Shown here: positions 1 through 7,500 of the stretch, in pieces
Position numbering within the stretch: the first letter of the stretch is position 1
Layout: each line of letters begins with the position of its first letter
DNA from: JAPKZH01 sp964537875
GTDB taxonomy: Bacteria; Acidobacteriota; Aminicenantia; Aminicenantales; UBA4085
Assembly: GCA_964537875.1 (NCBI GenBank)
Contig: CAZIDN010000122.1
Location: 1-7,896 of the forward strand
Direction: 5' to 3'
Length of the DNA: 7,896 nt
Program-made: the position numbers and the translations under genes
Notes under the pieces: model-generated
The model's input: only the letters and a program-made list of their open reading frames with translations
Databases searched by the model: none
Told to the model about the DNA's origin: nothing

Positions 1-9
1 GGGCTGCGG

Positions 10-65
10 GCGGCCTAAGCGCCGCCCGAACGGGGATGTCATTTTAATTATTACGCTGATATTAG
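10..65 (+). repeat. Left arm of a 56-bp inverted repeat pair (with hairpin)
   Basis: This segment matches the reverse complement of 7841-7896 at 53 of 56 positions. There are 24 identical bases at the outer end, then 18 more after one mismatch; all three differences are transitions. The outer part is itself palindromic: 7-14 (CGGGCGGC) pairs with 21-28 (GCCGCCCG) around a 6-nt loop, CTAAGC. The inner part is AT-rich. Identity stops abruptly at 65. No transposase lies between the arms, so this is more likely one copy of a dispersed intergenic repeat, with the sequenced fragment ending at such copies, than the end of a transposon. A terminator role is not supported because no T-run follows the hairpin. 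Confidence 0.85.
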
Positions 66-187
66 ATCCTTTTAAATCCCCTCTGGATCGCTCCAGGCGG
101 GCACGGAGTTTCGTATCACTTGTGAAAAGCGTTTTGGCCCAGTTCGAAATCAGAAACCTGCCCCTTATCTTCATAAAAGGGAGAAAG

Positions 188-259
188 AGCGGGCAACGGG
201 ATTCGAACCCGCGACTCCCAGCTTGGGAAGCTAGTACTCTACCGCTGAGTTATGCCCGC
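188..259 (-). tRNA. tRNA-Gly, anticodon CCC
   Basis: The minus strand folds into a complete cloverleaf. The 7-bp acceptor stem is GCGGGCA with TGCCCGC. The D stem is ACTC/GAGT with loop AGCGGTA. The anticodon stem is CTAGC/GCTGG with loop TTCCCAA, giving anticodon CCC. A 5-base variable region follows, then a T stem GCGGG/CCCGT with the normal TTCGAAT loop. The discriminator base is T (U in RNA), as usual for bacterial tRNA-Gly. The 3' CCA is not encoded (CTT follows), so it must be added by the CCA-adding enzyme. This tRNA reads the glycine codon GGG. It has its own promoter at 302-330 and is shielded from the peptidase operon by two terminators. No convincing terminator is seen downstream of it. 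Confidence 0.97.
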
Positions 260-301
260 GCTCTCTCCCCAAGAGGTTCAACGATTCTTGTCGGGAATAA
301 G

Positions 302-330
302 AATTTAATCGGAAACCTCTTGCTTGTCAA
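302..330 (-). promoter_or_regulatory. Sigma-70-type promoter of the tRNA-Gly gene
   Basis: On the minus strand a perfect -35 box TTGACA (330-325) is followed by a 17-base spacer and a -10 box TAAATT (307-302; 4 of 6 matches to TATAAT). Transcription would begin near 295, giving a leader of roughly 35 bases before the mature tRNA 5' end at 259. The promoter begins only a few bases after the T-run of the second terminator, consistent with an independently transcribed tRNA gene. Confidence 0.7.
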
Positions 331-335
331 CACGG

Positions 336-380
336 AAAAAATCCCCCGTTCTCTCCGTATAGCAGAGAGTGTTAGGGGAT
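336..380 (-). terminator. Second intrinsic terminator of the operon (tandem)
   Basis: Read on the minus strand, ATCCCC (380-375) pairs with GGGGAT (346-341), and CTCTC pairs with GAGAG inside it across an asymmetric internal loop. A run of six T (341-336) follows immediately; its first T also closes the outer stem. The stem is weaker than that of the terminator at 395-444. Its position right behind that terminator and right before the tRNA promoter fits a backup terminator. Confidence 0.55.
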
Positions 381-394
381 AATCCGTCCTTCTT

Positions 395-444
395 AAAAAA
401 AACGGGGACACGCACCGAATCAGGAGATTCGGATGCATGTCCCC
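395..444 (-). terminator. Strong intrinsic terminator after the M14 peptidase gene
   Basis: On the minus strand, starting 7 bases past the stop codon of the 452-2269 gene, GGGGACA (444-438) pairs with TGTCCCC and CCGAATC pairs with GATTCGG. Between them are four more pairs (one G-U) and a one-base bulge, and the loop is TCCT. The stem is about 18 bp and is followed by G and then eight T (402-395). This is a textbook rho-independent terminator for leftward transcription. It does not look bidirectional, since the + strand side lacks a T-run. Confidence 0.92.
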
Positions 445-451
445 AATTTAA

Positions 452-2269
452 TTACTGCAGCCTGACCATCTTGCCGGCTGTGCCGCCTTTCAGAGAGTCG
501 TACTTGACCGTGACCTCGCCCGAACCCTTGACAATATACATGATCGTCCGGGCGGTTTTGCCCGGCAGGCCATTCCGCAGCATAATCCGCTTCAGATTCT
601 TCTGGTCGATGAAGCTGGTGACACTCGGCTTCAGTTTATACAATTCTTTGTTGTCGATCCAGCTCGCCGAAATGACCTCGACGTTTTTGCCTTCGAGCGT
701 CAGCAGGTCGGGACGGAGGATGTTGTTCTGGGCGACGCGCTCCAGGATCGTCGGCGTGACTTTGGGATTCGAGATATCCACCATGATCCGGCAGACATCC
801 CCGCTCACCTTATCCGCCGTCGCCTCGCCCATCTTGATTATCGGCAGTTCAGAGGCCTGATACAGAGTGAAGGCCATGTTCCGGTGGCAGAGTTCCTCGT
901 TCATGAAGCGGGGCGGAACGCGGCTCGTGAACTTTTTCCAGGAGCCGCCGATCTCGATATCGCCGTAGTCCGGATGCTTGAACGGTTTCCAATCGACGAA
1001 CTGATCGCCGAATTCGAGCTTGTCGTCGAAGAACAGCCGCGATTTCTGGGGGGCAATGGGGCTGTTGGGGTCTTTCTGCTGCTCTTTGAGCGCGGGACTC
1101 GTGAAATACTGCTCGCCGCTCCAAAGCTCATTGGAGAAGGACAAAATGCCCATGCCGTCGTTCGTCCAGTCGATGAATCCCCCATGCACGGTATAGAGAC
1201 CGCTCCAGATGACAATATAGCGATAGAACGGCAGGATCCGCTCTCCGTTCCGGCCGAGTTCATCGTAGGCCCGGATATCGCTCGCGGGGTACTCGCCTAC
1301 GGCCTCGGCGCCGGGGCCGCGAAGGATCATGCCGCCGTTGTTGTGATAGGACTGAACGCCGGCGATGTTGGGATGGGCAAAGATGAAATCCACTTCGGCC
1401 CGGGCTTCGGGGAGTTGGGTAGGAAAATCCATGGCGCCACTCTGGATATAGTTCGGCTGCCAGTCGAAGGGATAGTTCCGGTTTCCGTCATACCCACCGG
1501 CTCCGTCCTCGTTGACGCGGCCGTCCTTATCGTCATCGATGCCTTCCTGACCAAGCAGGATATAGTCGCCTCTCTCACCGAACGGAACGGGTTCGAGCAT
1601 GCGGGGATCAATGCTGCTGATCCGATGCGTGCCTTTGCCCGGAAGGTATCTGCGCATCTGCTCGGTGATGCCGTTGCCATTTAGGTCGTTCGGACCGTCT
1701 TCATCGAACAGCCCGTCGTTGTCGTCGTCCACCGGAACATGTCCGGAGCGGGCACTCCCGCCGGGGCTCTCGAAGAAATACTGCCGGCCGTCCGGGTTGA
1801 TCGTCGGGATGACATAGAACACGCGCTCGTTCACGAGGTTGGTGATGTCCTCGAGGCGCCCGTAATTCTCCATAAGATACCAGACCGTGTAGAGGCAGAT
1901 CTCGCCGCCCTGGATCTCATTGCCATGGACATTGGCTTCGATCAACATGGCCGCCTTGCCCATCTCCGGGCCGGTATCGGGATTGTTGACGGTGACGACC
2001 ATGATTTCGCGGCCCTCGTAGCTCTTGCCGATCGAGCCGACCTTGACGAACTTCGGCCAGGCCTGTGCCAGTCGCCGCATGTCAGCATACAGCTCGTTCG
2101 TGTCGTGCCAGCGGTTGAAGTCGAGCTTGACCTTGAATGGCGGGTCAGAGGCGAACTTCTGGGTCAATCCTCCCTGGGGGATCACGGCCAGGACCGTGAA
2201 CACAAGGACCAGATACTTGACGAACCCGACGGCCATATTCGCTTTTTGGCTTTTTCTTAGGCTGTTCAT
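452..2269 (-). CDS. Secreted M14 family zinc carboxypeptidase, active site intact
   Basis: This is a 605-residue zinc metallo-carboxypeptidase that should release C-terminal residues from peptides outside the cytoplasm. A basic N-terminus and a hydrophobic stretch (about residues 18-31) form a signal peptide. Zinc ligands are H115 and E118 in HGNE and H309 in SYHNN. The substrate-carboxylate motif NRN is at 263-265. Y359 aligns with Tyr248 of carboxypeptidase A, and E381 in SFSNELW aligns with catalytic Glu270. NPDG is at 158-161. Two Asp-rich loops resembling calcium-binding DxDxDG sites (181-192 and 245-256) sit between the zinc motif and NRN. A beta-rich C-terminal domain begins near residue 425. 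The chosen ATG has AGGAGG six bases upstream; an in-frame ATG at 2284 overlaps the previous stop codon and has a poorer ribosome site. The gene lies 11 bp after its degenerate paralogue and ends at a strong terminator. Family certain, substrate unknown. Confidence 0.93.
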   Translation of the reverse strand: MNSLRKSQKANMAVGFVKYLVLVFTVLAVIPQGGLTQKFASDPPFKVKLDFNRWHDTNELYADMRRLAQAWPKFVKVGSIGKSYEGREIMVVTVNNPDTGPEMGKAAMLIEANVHGNEIQGGEICLYTVWYLMENYGRLEDITNLVNERVFYVIPTINPDGRQYFFESPGGSARSGHVPVDDDNDGLFDEDGPNDLNGNGITEQMRRYLPGKGTHRISSIDPRMLEPVPFGERGDYILLGQEGIDDDKDGRVNEDGAGGYDGNRNYPFDWQPNYIQSGAMDFPTQLPEARAEVDFIFAHPNIAGVQSYHNNGGMILRGPGAEAVGEYPASDIRAYDELGRNGERILPFYRYIVIWSGLYTVHGGFIDWTNDGMGILSFSNELWSGEQYFTSPALKEQQKDPNSPIAPQKSRLFFDDKLEFGDQFVDWKPFKHPDYGDIEIGGSWKKFTSRVPPRFMNEELCHRNMAFTLYQASELPIIKMGEATADKVSGDVCRIMVDISNPKVTPTILERVAQNNILRPDLLTLEGKNVEVISASWIDNKELYKLKPSVTSFIDQKNLKRIMLRNGLPGKTARTIMYIVKGSGEVTVKYDSLKGGTAGKMVRLQ

Positions 2270-2275
2270 TTCTGG

Positions 2276-2281
2276 CCTCCT
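2276..2281 (-). promoter_or_regulatory. Ribosome binding site deciding the start of the M14 peptidase
   Basis: AGGAGG on the minus strand (2281-2276) lies six bases before the ATG at 2269-2267. It begins at the last base of the upstream gene's TGA stop (2283-2281), an arrangement typical of tightly linked genes. It supports the 2269 start over the ATG at 2284, which precedes this Shine-Dalgarno and would leave it inside the coding region. Confidence 0.7.
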
Positions 2282-4347
2282 CATTTCAAAACCACCGAAC
2301 GTTTATCCGTGCCGCCCTTCTGGGATACGACCTTGAGCTCGATATTATCGCCGGCTTTAGCCTTGATCAGCCATTCGAACTTCGTCCGCTCGCCGGCGCC
2401 GGCCAGGGTCTGAACGAAACTAGTCTTCTGGCTCCCAGAGATGATGGATTCCGGCGGAACCTGGAGCTGGACCATGGTCGGCTTGACCGTCCGCGCCGTG
2501 ACGGCATGGGCCAGGCTCGTCGGCAGAAATCCGACGTTCTCGACTTCGGCCTTGATCCGGAAGATGCCGCCGCCGTGGTTTATGGCTTCGAGCTTGGCAA
2601 TACCGATCTTTGGGAAGAGTGAAGAAAGATAAACGGCGAACTCGGCGTGCGTCTTGCCCAGATCGGCGATCTTGCCCGGAGGAGGATTGACCGTTGTATA
2701 AGGCTTGAACCCGCCGACCTCGACGTCGCCGAGATCAGGATGCTTGAGCTTCGTCCAAGCGACGAATCCATCGACTTTTTCCTTGTCCATCCACTGGAGA
2801 AGCTGGCGGTCGATGGCCTGCGCTTCCTGGGCACCCGCTTCGCCGGCGCCCATTCCCGTGAGCCCCTGTGTTCCGCCGCGGCCGCCTCTCCCGCCCCGCT
2901 GGCCCATTAAGGCCGCGAACTGAGATTGCATCTGGGCGGCTTGAGCCTGTCCGCCGGCGGCAGGCTGTTGTGCTCCGGGCATTTCAGACCTGCCCGGCAT
3001 TCCCTGGCCCCTTGGGGCATCAGCAAGTCCCCAACCCGGGGTCGAAAACGACGGCACGCCGAACTGGAAATAGCCGTATTGGAAGAATGCGCCTTCGGGC
3101 TTGACCACCAGGGGCTGTTGCCGGATGCCTGTCAGCTCGACATACTTGGCGGTGATCGTCCGGAAATAATCGATGTCGGCCGTGTTGACCGTTGTCGCCG
3201 GGGCGCGGGCCGGCATCATGGCCCTGGCGCTGGTCGGCTGTGCTGCGGTCGTCTGTCCGCCGCGGCCGCCGCCTGTAAATTCCCGTATCATCTCTTCGGT
3301 TATCACAAACTCGCCTCCGCCGAAGCCGCCCCGGCCGATTCCCCGCATCACTCCGGCCGCGAACATGCCAACCCTATTGGCACCGGCGTTAGTCGCGTTG
3401 GCGAATTCCACGAGGTCGATCTGCCTGGCCGAGCTCAACCGGCCGCTGCTCGTCGGGGCAACGATCAGGTTGTCGCTTTCGCCGAAGGTCAAAATGGCGG
3501 CCACGTTGCGGTGGGCAATCATCCATTCCAGGACAGAGCGCGTTTCAACTTCACTGGCCATATAGCGTCCGGCTTCAGGCTTATAATAGGGATATTCGTG
3601 CATGAAGTTGCGGTTGATGTTGACGCCGCCCGGCGGGTCCTCTCCGATAAATCCATCGCCGTCATGGTCGCGGCCTTCCCAGTAGAGAGCAAATTCGCCT
3701 TTTTCCCCCTTTTTCGGGTCGGCTTTCTTCATCAGTCGCGGCTCTTCAGGATCGATTATATAATCCCCGTTGGGATCCTTGACGCGCATGACCGTGATGA
3801 AGCCGTCCTTGTTGAGGTCTTCCGGACCGTCTTCATCCGTCCATCCGTCGTTGTCGTCGTCATAGGGCTTGGTGTTCGTCCGCCGCGCCCACTTGACGGG
3901 CGCCCACATGAACTCGGCTCCGTCGGGATTGAGGCGAGGCATGATATAGACAACGCAGTTGTCGAGACGCTGCTTGACGTTGACGTTCGTCGCATAGTTT
4001 TTGACCAGATAATCGGCGATGAAGCAGGCCAGCTCGCTTCCGACAAGATGGTCGCCCTCAAAATTGGCGGCGATGAGGAGCGCCGGCCGATCGGCCAATG
4101 GGACGCCGGCCGGGTTTGCGATCTGCAGCACCCAGAGGTCGCGTTTTTCCAGCGTCTTGCCGATGGACTCGAGCTTGACCAGATTTTTATTGGCATTGGC
4201 CAGGTTTTGGAGCATCGCCGTCATCTCGGCGTAGTTGTGATACTTCGAAAAGTCCTGGGCCAAGCCTATCGCTCCGAGCGTCGCTGAGGCGACAACGGCC
4301 AACAGGACCATTCCCGCAATCCTCGAGAGTTTCACTTTTCTACTCAT
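2281..4347 (-). CDS. Secreted M14-fold protein with a degenerate active site (probable pseudopeptidase)
   Basis: This 688-residue paralogue of the downstream M14 peptidase is alignable from the zinc-motif region to the C-terminus. A signal peptide covers about residues 1-31 (hydrophobic core near 11-28, likely cleavage around GLAQ). Fold-marking motifs survive: NPDG at 140-143, NRN at 245-247, and Asp-rich calcium-type loops at 163-174 and 226-237. The catalytic residues do not: HGNE is replaced by EGDH (97-100), the third zinc His by Gly289 (next residue Glu290), catalytic Glu by Pro437 in SFSTPGW, and the Tyr248 equivalent by a non-tyrosine. Two Gly/Arg-rich tracts are inserted, at about 333-385 and 447-508 (the latter with GGRGGRGG). 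The C-terminal part repeats the KHPD-GD-E-GG motif and beta-rich domain of its neighbour. It may be a binding or regulatory partner, or may bind a different metal set. AAAGGAGG lies just upstream of the chosen ATG; an in-frame ATG at 4374 lacks a ribosome site. Family assignment is firm; loss of activity is inferred. Confidence 0.9.
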   Translation of the reverse strand: MSRKVKLSRIAGMVLLAVVASATLGAIGLAQDFSKYHNYAEMTAMLQNLANANKNLVKLESIGKTLEKRDLWVLQIANPAGVPLADRPALLIAANFEGDHLVGSELACFIADYLVKNYATNVNVKQRLDNCVVYIMPRLNPDGAEFMWAPVKWARRTNTKPYDDDNDGWTDEDGPEDLNKDGFITVMRVKDPNGDYIIDPEEPRLMKKADPKKGEKGEFALYWEGRDHDGDGFIGEDPPGGVNINRNFMHEYPYYKPEAGRYMASEVETRSVLEWMIAHRNVAAILTFGESDNLIVAPTSSGRLSSARQIDLVEFANATNAGANRVGMFAAGVMRGIGRGGFGGGEFVITEEMIREFTGGGRGGQTTAAQPTSARAMMPARAPATTVNTADIDYFRTITAKYVELTGIRQQPLVVKPEGAFFQYGYFQFGVPSFSTPGWGLADAPRGQGMPGRSEMPGAQQPAAGGQAQAAQMQSQFAALMGQRGGRGGRGGTQGLTGMGAGEAGAQEAQAIDRQLLQWMDKEKVDGFVAWTKLKHPDLGDVEVGGFKPYTTVNPPPGKIADLGKTHAEFAVYLSSLFPKIGIAKLEAINHGGGIFRIKAEVENVGFLPTSLAHAVTARTVKPTMVQLQVPPESIISGSQKTSFVQTLAGAGERTKFEWLIKAKAGDNIELKVVSQKGGTDKRSVVLK

Positions 4348-4351
4348 TCCT

Positions 4352-4359
4352 CCTCCTTT
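4352..4359 (-). promoter_or_regulatory. Ribosome binding site deciding the start of the degenerate M14 gene
   Basis: AAAGGAGG on the minus strand ends four bases before the ATG at 4347. With the following AGGA it forms a purine-only stretch. It would fall inside the coding region if the in-frame ATG at 4374 were used, so 4347 is the better start. The resulting protein begins with a normal signal peptide n-region, MSRKVKLSR. Confidence 0.7.
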
Positions 4360-4409
4360 CGTATCGATAATCATACTTTCATTAATTTCGGCGCGGGTGG
4401 CATGGATGC

Positions 4410-4475
4410 TGCCTCGTTACGCTCGAAGCGCATGAGTGGTGGGTGGGTGGGTCTTGCGCGAGAGCGTAAGAGGCA
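4410..4475. other. Long intergenic hairpin with a G-run (G-quadruplex-type) loop
   Basis: In the 162-bp spacer between the propeller gene and the degenerate M14 gene, TGCCTC (4410-4415) pairs with GAGGCA (4470-4475). TTACGCTC (4417-4424) pairs with GAGCGTAA (4462-4469), and GCGCA (4428-4432) pairs with TGCGC (4455-4459). The only interruptions are one bulged base and a small internal loop, so there are 19 base pairs. The apical loop carries GGTGGGTGGGTGGG on the + strand (4438-4451); the leftward mRNA therefore has the C-rich version. No T-run follows, so it is not an intrinsic terminator. It may stabilise or process the mRNA, form a structure in the template strand, or be a dispersed palindromic repeat. 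Confidence 0.7.
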
Positions 4476-4509
4476 CATCCGTGACAGGTCCCGTGCCGGC
4501 TTTCCTCCC

Positions 4510-7500
4510 TCACTTAAACAGCGGGTCAGGACTGACCGTGACCTTCTTGGTCTCGAAGTCTTTTCCGTCAACCGTCAGGGTGACCTTATAAACGCCGGCG
4601 TCCACTTGGGCAGCGCCGCGTCCTCCACGCCCGCCGCCCCCAGGGCCCATCATGCCGGGCTGTTGCTGGGCGGGGTCCACTCTCCGGTTCAATCCCCAAA
4701 AAACTTTCTGCAGGCCTTTTTTGCCGCCGCCGGTGACTTCATTGATCAAATTGCCTTCGAGGTCCTTGATCGTCAGCTTGGCGGATTTCGCCTCCGCTTT
4801 TAAATAATAATAGACCGTGGCGCCGACGGGCGGATTATCGACCTTGGCCATCTCGCCCAGAGTCTCGCCTTTCCGTTCATACCTGTTCCAGCGGATCGTG
4901 TTCTCGATATCGAAGAGGTAAGCGTCTTTTTGGAAGATCTCGGGTTTGAATTCCTTGATCGGGGCGATGTCGGCGATGTAGATGCCGCGGCCGTAGGTGC
5001 CGATGATGAGGTCCCGGTCGCGTTTCTGGATATCGAGGTCCTTGACGATGACATGGGGCGCTGCGGCCGAAAAAGCCGTCCAGGTCTTTCCCTGGTCGAT
5101 GGTGATATAAACGCCGTAATCCGTGGCCAGGTAGAGGACGTTCGCATTGTCCGGGTCTTCTTTAACTCGATAGATCGGGTTCATCATGTTCCCGGATATA
5201 TCTTCCCAGGTCTTTCCGAGGTCGCGGGTCACGAACAGCCAGGTCTTGTCCTCGTTATGCGTCCTGTATCCGTTGAAGGCCACATAACAGGTCTTTTCGT
5301 CAAACGCAGAGGGGAGCACCGACTTGACCCAACGGTCGTACGGGATCAGGGCGCCTTTGATATCTTTCTTGGGCTTGCCGGCCGCATCATAAAATTGATT
5401 GGTGATGTTGACCCAGCTCGTGCCGCCGTCGGGCGACATCTGGACGTTACCGTCGTCTGTTCCTACCCAGAACAGGCCGGGCTTTTTGGGCGATTCGGCG
5501 AAGGCGTAGATGGTCGCGTACTGAAGGTTGGTCTTCCTGGAAAGCGCGATCCTCTCCTTGCTGGCCTTGGTCAAGTCGGGGCTGATGGTGACGAACGTCC
5601 CCCGCTCGCCCCGGCTCAGGGAGCGGTGGACGAACTGGGAGCAAATATATACGATGCCGGGGTTGTGGGGCGAAAGGACGATCGGCGCGTTCCACTGGTA
5701 CCGCTGGGCGGGCACGCCGGCCGCGCTCTCCTCTGGGGTGGTGCGCTTGGTCATCGAAATCGAATCGCCGGTCTTCAGGTTCATCCGGCTCGAAGAGCCG
5801 AATTGGCTTTCGTAGTAAACGTATTCAGGATTCCACCAATCGCGGAACGTATAGAACCCGTCCCCTGTGGGCAAGTAGGTCCAATCGGCCGCAAAAACTC
5901 CATATTGATTCCTGGTCTGGGAGGGGCCCAGCCAGCATCCGTTGTCCTGGGTTCCGCCCATCACATTGTAGGGCATTTCATTGTCCGCCGAGACGTCATA
6001 GAACTGCTGGGCGCTGACCGTGTTCTTCTGGCTCCAGTGCTGGCCGCCGTCCCACGTCTCGGAAATGCCGCCGTCATTGGCGCTCAAGATATGCTTGGAG
6101 TTGAGCGGGTCCATCCAGACGCCGCGGTGGTCGACGTGAGTCTTCCTGTTTCCGTCCCACCCGCTGACCTTGAAATTCTTGCCGGCGTCGGTGGAAATCG
6201 TGACGTTGGTGTCGCCACAAAGGACAACTTGATCGTTGTTCGGGTCGATGATGATCCGGCCGTAATAGCCGCCTTCGGTCTGGTTGACCTGAGCGCTGCC
6301 GCCGGTCGGGGCATAGACCGTCATTTTCTTCCAGGTCTCGCCCTGGTCATCGGTCCGATAAATGACGCCGGACCTCTTAAAGGGCTGTTGGATTCCGAGC
6401 GCCTTGGCGTATAAGACCTCGAGGACGTGCCGGTTAACGGCCTGGGCCCGGCCTTTGGCCTCGGCGGAGTCTGGCTTCGGCGCTTCTTTCTTCATAAGCT
6501 TCTCGATCTCGTCGATCGAGGCGATGATCTCCTTGTCCTTCGCATAAATCTTGCGCGCCGCGGAGTTGAGCTTGGCCATATCCACGCCGTTCTTGGTCAG
6601 GAAGTCCTTGTCCTGGACCAACTCGTTGACCTTCTTGATCAGGTCGGCCTCGGTCTCGGCCGTGAGCGAGGTGAATTTGGGCGCCAGTTTGGCGATCTCC
6701 GAGTTGATTTTATAGGTTTTGAATTTGGTGAAGTTGAAATCCTCGGCCCAGAGAGGGGCCGCGCCTCCCCCGCCGCCGCCAAAGCCGCCCAGTCGGAAGT
6801 TGGCCCCGCCGTCTCGCTCCGCCAAGCCGAGGTTGACTTCCTCGTCGAGCCGGGCGCAGATGATGTTGGGTTTCTTCTCAAAGACGGCCAGGCCGGTCCG
6901 GCCCAGGTCGACGTCGACGGGAAGCCCGGTGGTCAATTTGTTCCAGGTCTTGCCGCCATCCGTCGATTTGTACAGATGATTTCCGGGCTGGCGGTCGATG
7001 TACGTCCACGCCCGTCGGAAGGTCTTGTAAGCTGCCGCGATCACGATATCGGAGTTGTTCGGATCGATGACAAAATCCGCGACGCCGCGGTCTTTGACCG
7101 GAAATACATTGGTCCACGTCTTGCCGCCGTCCGTCGACTTGTAGAGGCCGCGCTCACAGTCCATCTCGTTGTCATAGAGCTTGCCCTCGGCCGCGACATA
7201 GACGATGTCGGGATTCTTGAAATCGACCGCGACCTTGGGAATGAAGTAGCTTTTCTCCAGGCCGATCTTGGTCCAAGTCTTGCCGGCGTCCGTGGACTTC
7301 CACATCCCGTTGCCGTGGGCGCTGGAGCGGGCGTGCATCGGCTCGCCGGTTCCCAGATAAAGGATGTTCGGGTTCGAAGGCGCGATGGCCATATAGCCCA
7401 TGCTCATGTTGCCGTATTTCTCGAAAAGGGGCTCGAAGGAGATCCCTCCGTCCACGGTTTTCCAGAGGCCGCCGCTGGCCGTCAGGGCGTAATACGTCTG

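Noticed and set aside
7..28. Intrinsic terminator at the left edge
   Set aside because: The 8-bp GC-rich stem has no T-run on either strand, and the same hairpin recurs at the right edge as part of a repeat, so it is better explained as the repeat's palindrome.
10..65. Integron attC site or CRISPR repeat
   Set aside because: The repeat lacks the conserved attC core triplets in the right arrangement and no integrase is present. Only one copy occurs at each end, with no regularly spaced spacers.
83..96. Terminator for the tRNA-Gly gene (5-bp stem with GCGA tetraloop on the minus strand)
   Set aside because: The stem is short and the following sequence has only a mixed AT stretch; too weak to call.
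122..382. 86-codon + strand reading frame across the tRNA region
   Set aside because: It runs antisense through the tRNA-Gly gene and across the terminators; its middle is a translated antisense tRNA, a well-known spurious protein type, and no ribosome site supports it.
884..1684. 266-codon + strand reading frame opposite the M14 peptidase
   Set aside because: It lies wholly antisense to the catalytic domain with all active-site residues present on the other strand; no independent support.
2926..4287. 453-codon + strand reading frame opposite the degenerate M14 gene
   Set aside because: The minus-strand protein has a signal peptide, family motifs and a homologue next door. The + strand frame is a GC-driven shadow with no recognisable domain or good ribosome site.
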